Source: a bacterium (GTDB taxonomy: Bacteria > Patescibacteriota > Saccharimonadia > Saccharimonadales > Saccharimonadaceae). From it: DNA of 24,688 bases. The notes under the pieces were generated by a model. It did not search any database and was not told the DNA's origin. It saw only the letters and a list, made by a program, of their open reading frames with translations. Of the stretch, positions 6,784 to 14,911 are shown piece after piece. Position numbers and translations under genes: made by a program. The stretch is taken from positions 1 to 24,688 of the forward strand of contig JAKQOF010000046.1 of NCBI GenBank assembly GCA_029565375.1. Direction: 5' to 3'. The stretch's first letter is position 1; each line of letters starts with the position of its first letter.

Positions 6784-8376
6784 ATGGAGAAAAACAGACT
6801 AACCGATCTTGGTGTTCTTTTAAAAGACGCGCTTGCTAATATTGCAGCACACGACCAGTACGACGCGTCCATCAAAAAAGAATCGACATTACACGCGCCA
6901 GATATGGGCAACGGCCTTTTATTTGCGTATGAGCAGCTACGTAATGTATCAGAGAACATCGAGAACCATTTGTTACTCCAAAGTGCGATCCTACGATTTT
7001 ATAAGCGCAATTTGTCGTTTGGTCTGAAAAAAGCCCCAACCGAACTAGCGCAAGAACTTGTGATCGAGCTGACCCAAGCCGAATACCTGAAAAACGATGC
7101 GACCAGCTTGTCAAAAATCGCGTTAATTGACAGCTATATTACCGAACAATACGAGTCGTACTGGAAGATCCTAAAGCGTGACAAAAACGTTCGCCAGGAA
7201 CAAGCCCAAAAGTGGACGCTTGATATTTTGACCGTCAAAACAGAGCAAGTATTTAATAACCCCATTCGTTTACTTTCATTTGCAGCGTTCGCATACGCGC
7301 ACTTTGACAGCCTACTGACGACTCGTGATTACGTGGTTGAAGGTGAACAAGTCGATGCCGCCGACGAGACGATATTGTTATATGTGTCGGTGCACAAGGC
7401 GCTTTTGAAATCGAACGATGCAAACATACGTAACGCAATTATCGACCTGTACGGCATTAAAGACAGCGACATCTCACACTTTATCCAAATTAACAAAAAG
7501 CTTGATACGTTGTCTGGCCTCAAAACGACTGCCAAATTATCACGCATAGTGAGCAAAAATGGTGCGCCGCTGCGGATCCTGCAAGCGAGCTTCTTTAAGC
7601 GCACAACCGACCCGCTTGGTGTCAGTATTACCAACGAATCGCATGTACTGGCACATGTCGAGATTCAAGTGAACGAAGAATACCGTCAAGTTCAGCGCAC
7701 GGTCAGGCAAGGTGTCGTAAAAAGTATTATCTTTTTGCTTATTACCAAGGCGCTCATTGGGCTTATTATCGAAATACCGTACGACATCCTCGTTTATGGT
7801 GCAATCCTCGTCCTGCCATTAGCTGTTAACTTGTTGTTCCCACCACTGTTTATAGCCATAACAGCGCTCACGTTCCGTATGCCGTCAAGCACCAATAAGA
7901 AAGCTATCGTCAGCTACGTGCAGTCAATGCTATATCACTCGGCGCATGAAGCACCACAATTGAAGTACCAGCCGCCGACAAAGCCATCATACTTGTTTAA
8001 CACGATATACACGATCATGTTTGTCGGTGTGTTCTACCTTGTTGCTCAGCTGCTTATATACCTTGAGTTTAATGTTGTACAGGCAATTATCTTCTTTATC
8101 TTCCTTTCGACTGCAAGTTTTTTGGGATATCGCCTTACGCTTCACATACGAGAATTAGAGCTCGTCACACGAAACCAAGGCTTTATTACACTAATTCGCG
8201 ATTTTTTGTACGCGCCGTTTATCTTTGTGGGACGCAAGATATCATACCGATTTGCTCGCATGAACATCATCGCTCAGCTGTCGGACATTGTTATCGAGTT
8301 GCCGCTTAAGACAGTACTGCGTTTGATGCGCCAGTGGTCGACATTTTTAAACAACAAAAAAGACGAACTACTTTAA
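6784..8376 (+). CDS. Large membrane protein of unknown function (530 residues)
   Basis: The N-terminal 300 residues are soluble and mainly helical, with many charged heptad-like stretches. Hydrophobic pairs follow: about residues 312-332 and 338-366, then about 402-425 and 430-450. A basic, amphipathic C-terminal tail of about 75 residues contains FVGRKISYRFARMN. The protein is probably membrane-embedded with both ends in the cytoplasm. I recognise no catalytic motif or family. A TAAAAT box at 6770-6775, 8 bases before the ATG, suggests its own near-leaderless promoter in addition to read-through from the DUF4287 gene. Its last 9 bases overlap the 3' end of the convergent HD gene. Confidence 0.7.
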   Translation: MEKNRLTDLGVLLKDALANIAAHDQYDASIKKESTLHAPDMGNGLLFAYEQLRNVSENIENHLLLQSAILRFYKRNLSFGLKKAPTELAQELVIELTQAEYLKNDATSLSKIALIDSYITEQYESYWKILKRDKNVRQEQAQKWTLDILTVKTEQVFNNPIRLLSFAAFAYAHFDSLLTTRDYVVEGEQVDAADETILLYVSVHKALLKSNDANIRNAIIDLYGIKDSDISHFIQINKKLDTLSGLKTTAKLSRIVSKNGAPLRILQASFFKRTTDPLGVSITNESHVLAHVEIQVNEEYRQVQRTVRQGVVKSIIFLLITKALIGLIIEIPYDILVYGAILVLPLAVNLLFPPLFIAITALTFRMPSSTNKKAIVSYVQSMLYHSAHEAPQLKYQPPTKPSYLFNTIYTIMFVGVFYLVAQLLIYLEFNVVQAIIFFIFLSTASFLGYRLTLHIRELELVTRNQGFITLIRDFLYAPFIFVGRKISYRFARMNIIAQLSDIVIELPLKTVLRLMRQWSTFLNNKKDELL

Positions 8377-9021
8377 ACCGTCCCACTCGTCGAGAAATTG
8401 CGTCATAAAGCCACGCATATATTGGTCACGGTCGCTCGCGATTGATTTGGCAGCAGTCGTGTTGAGTAAGTCTTTGATATGGAGCAGCTTTTCTTCAAAA
8501 TGATGAAAGGTTGAGCTTTCTGATTGACGATATTCTTTTGTCGACGCATATTCTTTTGCTTTAGTAGTAGGGTCGTAGAGTTGTCGGTGACGATTACCGC
8601 CGAAAGCGAACGCACGAGCAATGCCAATAGCGCCGATGGCGTCCAGGCGGTCTGCGTCTTGAACGACCTGAAACTCTATTGGGGTATCTGATACCGTGTT
8701 GCTGATTGAGTGACTGTATGACATGTTTTTAATGATATACAGTACTTGCTCAACAATATGTATATCTACATTCTGAGACGTTAAAAATGACTCGGCTATC
8801 GTGTAGTCGTCCTCGTCTTTGCCGATCACTTTACGATCGCCCACGTCGTGCAGGAGAGCTGCAAGCTCGATCACAAACCAATCGCCACCCTCCGTAGCAA
8901 ATATGTGTTTCGCGTTATTGCGCACACGGACAATATGCCACCAGTCATGGCCGCTAGATTCTTTTTCTAAAGCATCCTGTACAAATGCTTCCGCTTCAGC
9001 AATAACCGTATTTTTATTCAT
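8368..9021 (-). CDS. HD-domain metal-dependent phosphohydrolase (YpgQ/YedJ-like)
   Basis: The 217-residue protein shows the HD signature in order: GHDWWHIVRVRNNA (first His), ELAALLHDVGDRK (HD pair) and VVQDADRLDAIGAIGIARAF (last Asp and the family block). The latter block, followed by AFAFGG and a YDP motif, is typical of the YpgQ/YedJ branch. HD enzymes bind divalent metal and hydrolyse phosphate esters; as I recall, YpgQ-type proteins have been reported to hydrolyse nucleoside triphosphates or pyrophosphate. It starts leaderless from TATAAT 6 bases upstream on the minus strand. It is convergent with the large membrane protein gene and overlaps its end by 9 bases. Confidence 0.9.
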   Translation of the reverse strand: MNKNTVIAEAEAFVQDALEKESSGHDWWHIVRVRNNAKHIFATEGGDWFVIELAALLHDVGDRKVIGKDEDDYTIAESFLTSQNVDIHIVEQVLYIIKNMSYSHSISNTVSDTPIEFQVVQDADRLDAIGAIGIARAFAFGGNRHRQLYDPTTKAKEYASTKEYRQSESSTFHHFEEKLLHIKDLLNTTAAKSIASDRDQYMRGFMTQFLDEWDGLK

Positions 9022-9027
9022 ATATCC

Positions 9028-9033
9028 ATTATA
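9028..9033 (-). promoter_or_regulatory. Leaderless consensus -10 box (TATAAT, minus strand) for the HD gene
   Basis: On the minus strand TATAAT, then GGATAT, then ATG at 9021, a 6-base spacer. This is one of the clearest leaderless starts in the window. Confidence 0.7.
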
Positions 9034-9044
9034 CCTGAATGATA

Positions 9045-9073
9045 TTGTGTGACCTCTGTTAATATGCTAGAGT
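9045..9073 (+). promoter_or_regulatory. Promoter TTGTGT - 17 bp - TAGAGT
   Basis: TTGTGT (9045-9050), then 17 bases, then TAGAGT (9068-9073), which is 6 bases before the ATG at 9080. The spacing favours 9080 over the ATG at 9074 as the start of the next gene. An alternative -10, TATGCT (9063-9068), would suit 9074. Confidence 0.45.
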
Positions 9074-9079
9074 ATGCGT

Positions 9080-9538
9080 ATGAGTTCACCTGAAGGTACG
9101 CCATTTATATCTGAAATTCTCGAAAGGCTTCGTCCTGGGGTATTACCTTTGAGCGCACCGCATACCGATGGTATTGCACAGATTGACATAAAGGGAGAGA
9201 AACACGGCGACCTAGACCTCGTCGTAGATATAGGCGCGGACCTTATTACTGTCGAACGCGAGCATGGACTACCGTTGCAAGTTGAAATAAATATTGGTGA
9301 ACCAATAGAGGGAAGTTCATTAAAGCGCGTACTACGCCTTCCAGTTTTTGAAGAACCGATTGAACGCTTGTTAATGCGTCGCGGAGACGGCCCACGGGAA
9401 TGGATTGCTGGTGGAGATGGAGTTCGTGTTGTGTCTGAAGCACGTATACGAAAGTTCGCACACACTCTAGGTGGCTTTGCATACTATAAGCAAAATCCCA
9501 ACGACGCAGTCAGTTCTGTTGGCGATTTTATTAACTAA
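9080..9538 (+). CDS. Hypothetical soluble protein
   Basis: The product is about 152 residues (154 if the ATG at 9074 is used), with no membrane segment. The N-terminal half is beta-rich and acidic, with the segment IDIKGEKHGDLDLVVDIGADLITVE. The C-terminal half holds RVLRLPVFEEPIERLLMRRG and a helix (EARIRKFAHTLGGFAYYKQ). I do not recognise a family. The choice of 9080 rests on a TAGAG T-type -10 box exactly 6 bases upstream, the spacing seen at other leaderless genes here. The downstream guaB has its own TTGACA promoter, so this is likely a single-gene unit, divergent from the HD gene. Confidence 0.6.
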   Translation: MSSPEGTPFISEILERLRPGVLPLSAPHTDGIAQIDIKGEKHGDLDLVVDIGADLITVEREHGLPLQVEINIGEPIEGSSLKRVLRLPVFEEPIERLLMRRGDGPREWIAGGDGVRVVSEARIRKFAHTLGGFAYYKQNPNDAVSSVGDFIN

Positions 9539-9556
9539 TTTTTTCATTAAATGGGT

Positions 9557-9586
9557 TTGACAAAACCGCTTACGTCAACACATAAT
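9557..9586 (+). promoter_or_regulatory. guaB promoter TTGACA - 18 bp - CATAAT
   Basis: There is a consensus -35 at 9557-9562 and CATAAT at 9581-9586, 5 bases before the ATG at 9592, so the transcript is essentially leaderless. Confidence 0.65.
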
Positions 9587-9591
9587 GAAAT

Positions 9592-10731
9592 ATGAAAAAA
9601 TTCACTCAATCCCTGACCTTTGATGACGTACTCTTAAAACCTGGCTATACAGGTTTTTTGCGTTCTGACATCTCCCTCAAGACCAAACTTACAAAAAACA
9701 TCACACTTGATGCACCGCTTGTGTCTGCGCCTATGGACACGGTGACCGAGAGCAAACTCGCAATTGCGTTAGCGCGCCTGGGAGGCATTGGTATTATTCA
9801 CCGTAACCTAACTGTTACTGCGCAAGCCGACGAAGTCAAAAAAGTAAAAGACGAAGGACTGCTTGTTGGTGCTGCTGTTGGGTCAAGTCCTGGATACGAG
9901 CAACGCGTAGAGGCATTAGTAGAGGTAGGAGTCGATGTCATTGTTGTCGACTCGGCACATGGCTATTCGACATTCGTCATCGAAGCAGTAAAGTACATCA
10001 AAAAGCATTTTACCGTTGACGTGATCGCAGGCAACATCGCAACAGCAGATGGAGCAAAGGGTCTCATCGACGCGGGCGTTGATGGCCTGCGTGTCGGTAT
10101 GGGCCCAGGTGCTATTTGTACGACGCGTATTGTATCCGGCATGGGCGTGCCTCAACTAACCGCAATTATCGATACGTCAGAAGTCGCCAATGCACATGGT
10201 GTTCCTGTCATTGCTGACGGTGGGATTAACTACTCTGGCGACATCACAAAGGCGCTTGCCGCCGGTGCGTCGACCGTCATGATGGGACGGCTTTTTGCTG
10301 CTGCAGAAGAAGCACCCGGTGCGGTTGTGCATATTAAAAAAGATGATGTCCCTTCGCGTTTTAAAAGTATCATTGGCTCAGAAGAAAGCTATATATTCAA
10401 GACATACCGTGGCATGGGGTCACTAGGTGCTATGCAAAAAGGCAAAGAGATTGCATCCGAAGACGAGTTCCATGGAAAAAGCTTTAAGGGCACGACGTTG
10501 TTAGTCGCTGAAGGTGTGGAGGGATTAGTTCCTAGCACTGGTTCTGTTGAAAAGACGGCAAAGCTCATCCTGGAAGGTGTGTTGTCTGGTTTTTATTATG
10601 TTGGTGCAAAAAACATCCCAGAACTGTGGGAGACAGCTAGCTTCCAAACGATCACAAGTGCATCGCTATCAGAGAGCCATCCACACGACTTGTTTGTGAC
10701 AGATCCTGGCAATGGCTATCAGCTCAAATAA
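9592..10731 (+). CDS. guaB: IMP dehydrogenase without CBS domains, atypical flap
   Basis: The product (379 residues) is an IMPDH/GMPR TIM barrel: SLTFDDVLLKPGYT, LVSAPMDTVTES, VIVVDSAHGYS, then the loop GMGPGAICTTRIVSG with the catalytic Cys at residue 176, VIADGGINYSGDITKALAAG, the flap entry YRGMGSLGAM, and SESHPHDL near the end. These are IMPDH rather than GMP reductase versions (VDSAHGYS, APMDTVTES, SHPHDL). The enzyme oxidises IMP to XMP for guanine nucleotide synthesis. It is about 110 residues shorter than typical IMPDH because the two CBS domains are missing between the barrel's early strands. In the flap, the place of the usual Arg-Tyr dyad reads EDEFHGKS, so the normal water-activating residues seem absent. 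A GMP-reductase-like or altered activity should be kept in mind. Confidence 0.9.
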   Translation: MKKFTQSLTFDDVLLKPGYTGFLRSDISLKTKLTKNITLDAPLVSAPMDTVTESKLAIALARLGGIGIIHRNLTVTAQADEVKKVKDEGLLVGAAVGSSPGYEQRVEALVEVGVDVIVVDSAHGYSTFVIEAVKYIKKHFTVDVIAGNIATADGAKGLIDAGVDGLRVGMGPGAICTTRIVSGMGVPQLTAIIDTSEVANAHGVPVIADGGINYSGDITKALAAGASTVMMGRLFAAAEEAPGAVVHIKKDDVPSRFKSIIGSEESYIFKTYRGMGSLGAMQKGKEIASEDEFHGKSFKGTTLLVAEGVEGLVPSTGSVEKTAKLILEGVLSGFYYVGAKNIPELWETASFQTITSASLSESHPHDLFVTDPGNGYQLK

Positions 10732-10739
10732 GTAACGAC

Positions 10740-10774
10740 GTATGACCCCATAAGATATATGTATTTCGTCATAC
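10740..10774. repeat. Short inverted repeat after guaB
   Basis: GTATGAC (10740-10746) and GTCATAC (10768-10774) can pair across a 21-base loop and are followed by ATTTGC. It is too weak and too T-poor to call a terminator with confidence; it may be a weak guaB terminator or an operator for the next promoter. Confidence 0.25.
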
Positions 10775-10780
10775 ATTTGC

Positions 10781-10786
10781 TATACT
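10781..10786 (+). promoter_or_regulatory. Leaderless promoter -10 box (TATACT) for the P-loop kinase
   Basis: TATACT lies 7 bases before the ATG at 10794. An ATG at 10790 is out of frame and hits a stop after eight codons. Confidence 0.6.
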
Positions 10787-10793
10787 GTCATGT

Positions 10794-11408
10794 ATGAAAC
10801 CGTTGAGTTTGAGTAAACCACATCTTATTGTTATGGTAGGGATCCCGGGTGCAGGTAAAAGCTTTTTTGCCGAGCACTTTGCGTCAACATTCAACGCGCC
10901 GTATGTCAGTTATGACCGAATCCGCAGCGAACTATTTAACGACCCGACTCATAGCGATGACGAAAACGCTATCATTGGGCGTGTCAGTGACTACTTGCTT
11001 GACGAGTTATTAAAGACTGGACAGACAGTTATTTTTGAGGGGTCAGCACTTGCCCGGACTGAACGACAGGACATTGCTGCGCGAGCCCGAAGTGGCGGTT
11101 ACGAGCCGTTGTTTGTTTGGGTTCAGACAGAGTCTGCAACTGCACGTCAACGCGTGCTCAAGTCCTCAAAAGGCAAAGCAACTCTCAGTGACAAACAATT
11201 TGAGTCATTGCTCGGTCGCTTTACTGCACCAAATGCTGCCGAAAAAGCGATAGTAATTAGTGGCAAGCACACCTACGCCAGCCAGCTAAAGATCGTTCTA
11301 CAGCGTCTCATCGGCCCGCAACAAGCGCCTCACACACCACCAAAGACAACGATCAATGTGACGACCCATCCCCGCATCATCGGAGGCAACCGTTTAACGA
11401 TCCGATAG
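10794..11408 (+). CDS. P-loop ATPase/kinase of the AAA_33/zeta-like group
   Basis: The 204-residue protein has a Walker A motif GIPGAGKS at residues 16-23 directly after a buried strand (HLIVMV). A YVSYDRIRSELF segment follows, typical of small-molecule or polynucleotide-kinase-like P-loop phosphotransferases, then a TVIFEGSALARTERQDI strand-loop-helix and a basic lid-like region (ARQRVLKSSKGKATLS). The phosphate acceptor is unknown; relatives phosphorylate nucleosides, nucleic-acid ends or sugars. The C-terminal 40 residues are Pro, Thr and basic-rich and probably disordered. It forms a two-gene unit with the metallopeptidase gene 15 bases downstream. A zeta-toxin role is unlikely as no small antitoxin gene precedes it. 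Confidence 0.82.
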   Translation: MKPLSLSKPHLIVMVGIPGAGKSFFAEHFASTFNAPYVSYDRIRSELFNDPTHSDDENAIIGRVSDYLLDELLKTGQTVIFEGSALARTERQDIAARARSGGYEPLFVWVQTESATARQRVLKSSKGKATLSDKQFESLLGRFTAPNAAEKAIVISGKHTYASQLKIVLQRLIGPQQAPHTPPKTTINVTTHPRIIGGNRLTIR

Positions 11409-11423
11409 AAAGGCGTACGTCTT

Positions 11424-12116
11424 GTGATTATTCAGGATCCAGAGTTCGGTAAGATAACTGTACGACGCAGTCCTCGCTCGTCACAGATACGTATTCGTGT
11501 TGCACCTGACGGCACACTACGCGCGTCTTTGCCGCTGTATGCACCCGTTTTTTTAGTTAAACGGTTGTTAAAAACATCACGCGATGAACTACGCACTATG
11601 CTCAGCCAGGCACAAGTCACGGAAAATTACTATGACGGTCAGCAAGTCGGCAAAAGTCACAGCTTGATTGTCACACGATCTGCAAGTACAACCGTCAAAG
11701 TATCACGGCGAGCGCAACGCATTATTATTGCGCTCCCACACACTAAAAACTTGGATGATTCTGACGTCGTTCGTGCAGTACGTGATGGCGTCATTGCAGC
11801 CCTGAGACTTGAAGCAAAAAGCTATCTGCCAAAACGTCTATCTTTCTTATCCGACAAATTAGGCTTAGAGTACGAGAAAGTCCGTTTTTCACACGCGAGT
11901 GGCCGATGGGGTAGTTGTAGCAGTACCGGAACGATTAGCCTCAATATAGCGCTAATGAAACTGCCATTTGAATTAATTGATTATGTCATTATCCACGAGC
12001 TGTCCCATACCCAGCACATGAACCATAGTCAGGCATTTTGGGACTTAGTAGGAAAGGCCGATCCAGAATATCGCACGCATCGACGTGCACTCAAACAGGA
12101 AAACCCGTCAATCTAA
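11424..12116 (+). CDS. YgjP-like zinc metallopeptidase (DUF45/WLM-SprT-like)
   Basis: The 230-residue product starts at GTG (11424) with a weak AAAGG about 11 bases upstream. The N-terminal half is beta-rich and basic (ITVRRSPRSSQIRIRVAPDG, then LRASLPLYAP). The C-terminal half carries the YgjP signature: SHASGRWGSCSSTGTISLN, then YVIIHELSHTQHMNHSQAFW. HELSH is the HExxH zinc site and a further His lies in HMNH. Members are probably intracellular metalloproteases; YgjP of E. coli is poorly characterised. It follows the P-loop kinase gene closely and is presumably co-transcribed. There is no signal peptide. Confidence 0.9.
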   Translation: MIIQDPEFGKITVRRSPRSSQIRIRVAPDGTLRASLPLYAPVFLVKRLLKTSRDELRTMLSQAQVTENYYDGQQVGKSHSLIVTRSASTTVKVSRRAQRIIIALPHTKNLDDSDVVRAVRDGVIAALRLEAKSYLPKRLSFLSDKLGLEYEKVRFSHASGRWGSCSSTGTISLNIALMKLPFELIDYVIIHELSHTQHMNHSQAFWDLVGKADPEYRTHRRALKQENPSI

Positions 12117-12142
12117 TGTAGTGTGATTCCCCTAAATCTGTG

Positions 12143-12148
12143 TATAAT
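12143..12148 (+). promoter_or_regulatory. -10 box TATAAT for the histidine kinase
   Basis: TATAAT lies 9 bases before the ATG at 12158, giving a leader of about two or three bases at most. An upstream in-frame GTG at 12140 would lie inside the promoter and is not used as the start. Confidence 0.6.
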
Positions 12149-12157
12149 AAGCATAAG

Positions 12158-13786
12158 ATGTATAAGGGTGGATCCAGTTACACGCCACACTCAGCTAAAG
12201 TCATTCGTTATGCCGGGCTGATTGTACCTATAATTCTCATCATTTATGGGTTTTATGTCCGTGCCGATACAGTTGACTCGCTCCATTACTTTGGTGATGT
12301 ACCCTTCTTTGCGATATCATTTTGGTGGCTATATATTGGTATAGTCCAATTCATTGACCGCAGTAAAACGAGGCGCGACTCCGCAATGCGACTTATCGCG
12401 TATCATTTGCTGGCTGGAGGCTACTTGTTGTTCGTCACCGGTATCTCGACACCGTTTGTGGCGTTTTGGATACTGCTGCTGTTAGCGTGTAATACCTACT
12501 TTTCGCGTAGCGGCGTTAATCTGAGCATATTATTCTTTTTGATTGTTGTTGGCGTCGACATCTACTTTTGGTACGACTCCGTGCCATCTGTTGTGGAGTA
12601 TAACCTTATTACACTCGTCGCAATCATCTTGAGTGGCCTCGTAACGCTGAGTGTGTCTCGATCACAAGAAGTTAACCGTGCAGAGCTGTTGCTCAGTAAA
12701 GAACAAGAGGCCTTGCAACGTGATCGCATTTTAACGATTGTTAATAACCTGGCCGACGCAATTTTAAGTACCGATAAGGACGGTGTCATTCGTGTCTATA
12801 ACGCTGCAAGTTTGATCCTGCTTGATACGAACGATAGCTTGAACGGCCAATACATCGATGACATCCTGAAGCTAGTAGACCAAGACGACAAGCCAGTACA
12901 ACTCATTGACTCACTAAAAGACACTAAAAACGCCGTCACACGTGACGACCTTAACTATACATTCAGTAACGGTGAAGAGATTAGATTGGAAGTAACATAT
13001 TCGCCGATTCGAAGCAGTTATAGCAAGACTAAAAAAGGCGAGACCCATGACGGATACATCGTCATCATGCGCGATATCACGAAAGCAAAGAGCCTCGAAG
13101 AAGAACGTGACGAGTTTATTAGTGTCGTCAGCCACGAGCTTCGAACACCAATTACTATTGTCGAAGGAACAATATCGAACGTGCAGCTAATGATGCAGCA
13201 CCCCGACGCAACAAAGCCAATGTTAACTGACGCAATCGACACCGCACATGATCAAATCGTGTACTTGGAACGCATGGTAAATGACCTTAGTACACTGTCC
13301 CGCGCTGAACGCGGTGTCGCAGACAGCCCTGAAGATATCGACGTTCGTGAACTGGTGCACAAACTCCACGAGGGCTATCACAAAGAGGCGACAGTAAAGC
13401 ATTTGCGATTTGACCTTGACCTTGGTGCAACACTTGACCATGTGTACACCAGTCGCTTGTACCTAGAAGAGATGCTGCAGAACTTCATTACCAATGCCAT
13501 TAAGTACACCAAAAAGGGATCTGTGACACTAAGTGTCAAACAAAAGCTTGGTATCATTACGTTCTCAATTAAAGATACTGGTATCGGCATCAGCAAGTCT
13601 GACCAAGCAAAAATCTTCCAGAAGTTTTATCGAAGTGAAGACTATCGCACACGCGAGACGAGTGGTACAGGACTGGGACTTTATGTTGCGGCAAAATTAT
13701 CACGCAAAATTAATACAAAGATTAGCTTGGTAAGCCGCCTCAACCACGGCTCAACGTTTAGTTTTTCGCTTCCTGTAAAGAAGTAA
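12158..13786 (+). CDS. Membrane PAS-containing sensor histidine kinase
   Basis: The 542-residue protein begins with a membrane domain of about five or six spans (residues about 15-165). A short coiled coil with RSQEVNRAELLLSKEQ and a PAS domain follow (about 190-310; DGVIRVYNAASLILLDTND). Then come the HisKA helix with SHELRTP (phospho-acceptor His at residue 326) and an HATPase_c domain with the N-box NFITNAIKYTKK, G1 DTGIGIS, F-box KIFQKFYRS and G2 TSGTGLGLY. It should autophosphorylate in response to a membrane or PAS-sensed signal and pass phosphate to a response regulator. No response regulator gene is adjacent, so it is an orphan in this window. Its last 29 bases overlap the convergent glycosyltransferase gene. 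Confidence 0.95.
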   Translation: MYKGGSSYTPHSAKVIRYAGLIVPIILIIYGFYVRADTVDSLHYFGDVPFFAISFWWLYIGIVQFIDRSKTRRDSAMRLIAYHLLAGGYLLFVTGISTPFVAFWILLLLACNTYFSRSGVNLSILFFLIVVGVDIYFWYDSVPSVVEYNLITLVAIILSGLVTLSVSRSQEVNRAELLLSKEQEALQRDRILTIVNNLADAILSTDKDGVIRVYNAASLILLDTNDSLNGQYIDDILKLVDQDDKPVQLIDSLKDTKNAVTRDDLNYTFSNGEEIRLEVTYSPIRSSYSKTKKGETHDGYIVIMRDITKAKSLEEERDEFISVVSHELRTPITIVEGTISNVQLMMQHPDATKPMLTDAIDTAHDQIVYLERMVNDLSTLSRAERGVADSPEDIDVRELVHKLHEGYHKEATVKHLRFDLDLGATLDHVYTSRLYLEEMLQNFITNAIKYTKKGSVTLSVKQKLGIITFSIKDTGIGISKSDQAKIFQKFYRSEDYRTRETSGTGLGLYVAAKLSRKINTKISLVSRLNHGSTFSFSLPVKK

Positions 13787-14891
13787 CCGAGCGACCTTTC
13801 CACGTAACCGTACGTCGCTGGTAGCGAATGATACTGATAATCACAATGATGATTTCTTGTGTCAGTACAACTGGCCACAACAATGCGCCAAACCACCATG
13901 CTTTTCGCCAGACAGAACCGAGGTACATGCCGTAGAGCGCAACAAACAAGCATAGTTGCCACAACGCGACCGACTGCACGAGGGTCCAGCCGTCAAAGAG
14001 TCCAGCAACTAGTGCAATCAGCGGTGCTTGTAAAAGCGCTAGAAACAAAATAGCCAGAATCGATAGGCCGATGTTTTTACCAAGTAACGGGAAGATAAGG
14101 CGAATACTCGTATCGATTTGAGACTGCCACTTTTTTTCATAACTCACACCAATGAGTGGTGTACTAACAATAAAGCGGTAAGCATTACGTGTTGAAAAGA
14201 GTGCCGCAATCCTTGCTTCAGGCTGCACATCATCTTTGTACGGCTCGATACCGCCAAACTCCTCTAAAGAACGCCGATTGACGAGCCATGCGCTACTGGC
14301 AACTGCCGGACGAGATGTGCGGTGTAATAACATTGTCCAAAAGTAGCGAAGCGGGCTAAACAAAACACTTGTTCGCCAACCGTCTTCGCGACGAGGAAGT
14401 ACCGATACCATATCTGCTTTTTCGGACTGTGCATATGCGACCAACTCGCCAATAGTATCAGGCTCGATGTGTGTATCGACATCCAAATAGAGTATGTATG
14501 TTCCACTTGATTCTTCCAGTAGTTCTTGCAATGCATGGTTTTTACCCAGCCAACCCGCGGGAAGATTAGACCCTTCCACAAAACGCACACCGGCACGTGC
14601 AAATGACTTAATAAGAATAGAAGTGTTATCGGCCGAACTGTCATCCAGAACTATAATCTCGAGCTTTGGGTAGCGACTAGCGATCACACGCTCAAGGCAC
14701 TGCGTCATAGCATCTTTTTCGTTGCGCGCTGGCACACATACCGTCACACTGGGAAGATCCTTTAACATACTCGGCACACTGGCGTTTGTTTTCATCGTAA
14801 AATGCTTGAAAGCAAACATCAGACGAAACACAAAGACTATACTGATTATTGTCAGTAAGCCGTACAGCACATAAAGCGTAAGCTCAATCAT
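13758..14891 (-). CDS. Membrane-bound family 2 glycosyltransferase
   Basis: The product is about 377 residues. It has one N-terminal membrane helix (about residues 4-26) and a GT-A domain with VTVCVPARNEKDAM, LEIIVLDDSSADNT, GWLGKNHALQ and the DxD-type DVDTH. Three or four C-terminal membrane helices follow. This layout matches GT2 enzymes such as the CrtQ-like group, which move sugars to lipid or carotenoid-like acceptors at the cytoplasmic face. The acceptor here is unknown, and cell-envelope glycolipid is a reasonable guess. The ATG at 14891 is preferred to a GTG at 14897 because the minus-strand -10 box TATGAT (14905 to 14900) leaves 8 bases to it. It is divergent from the secE operon. 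Confidence 0.88.
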   Translation of the reverse strand: MIELTLYVLYGLLTIISIVFVFRLMFAFKHFTMKTNASVPSMLKDLPSVTVCVPARNEKDAMTQCLERVIASRYPKLEIIVLDDSSADNTSILIKSFARAGVRFVEGSNLPAGWLGKNHALQELLEESSGTYILYLDVDTHIEPDTIGELVAYAQSEKADMVSVLPRREDGWRTSVLFSPLRYFWTMLLHRTSRPAVASSAWLVNRRSLEEFGGIEPYKDDVQPEARIAALFSTRNAYRFIVSTPLIGVSYEKKWQSQIDTSIRLIFPLLGKNIGLSILAILFLALLQAPLIALVAGLFDGWTLVQSVALWQLCLFVALYGMYLGSVWRKAWWFGALLWPVVLTQEIIIVIISIIRYQRRTVTWKGRSVTSLQEAKN

Positions 14892-14899
14892 CTGCACAT

Positions 14900-14905
14900 A
14901 TCATA
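14900..14905 (-). promoter_or_regulatory. -10 box TATGAT (minus strand) for the glycosyltransferase
   Basis: TATGAT lies 8 bases before the ATG at 14891 on the minus strand. It adjoins the -35 box of the divergent secE promoter at 14912. Confidence 0.45.
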
Positions 14906-14911
14906 ACATGC

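Noticed and set aside
9067..9465. A 132-codon open frame on the minus strand opposite the hypothetical gene at 9080
   Set aside because: The translation is Arg/Ser/Pro-rich and low in complexity, typical of an antisense shadow; the plus-strand frame has a promoter at leaderless spacing.
9592..10731. Calling the guaB product a GMP reductase because of its short length and unusual flap
   Set aside because: The active-site blocks (VDSAHGYS, APMDTVTES, SHPHDL) are IMPDH-type; the length follows from missing CBS domains.
10794..11408. Zeta-type toxin of a toxin-antitoxin pair
   Set aside because: No small antitoxin gene precedes it, and it is paired with a metallopeptidase gene; the P-loop alone does not show a toxin.
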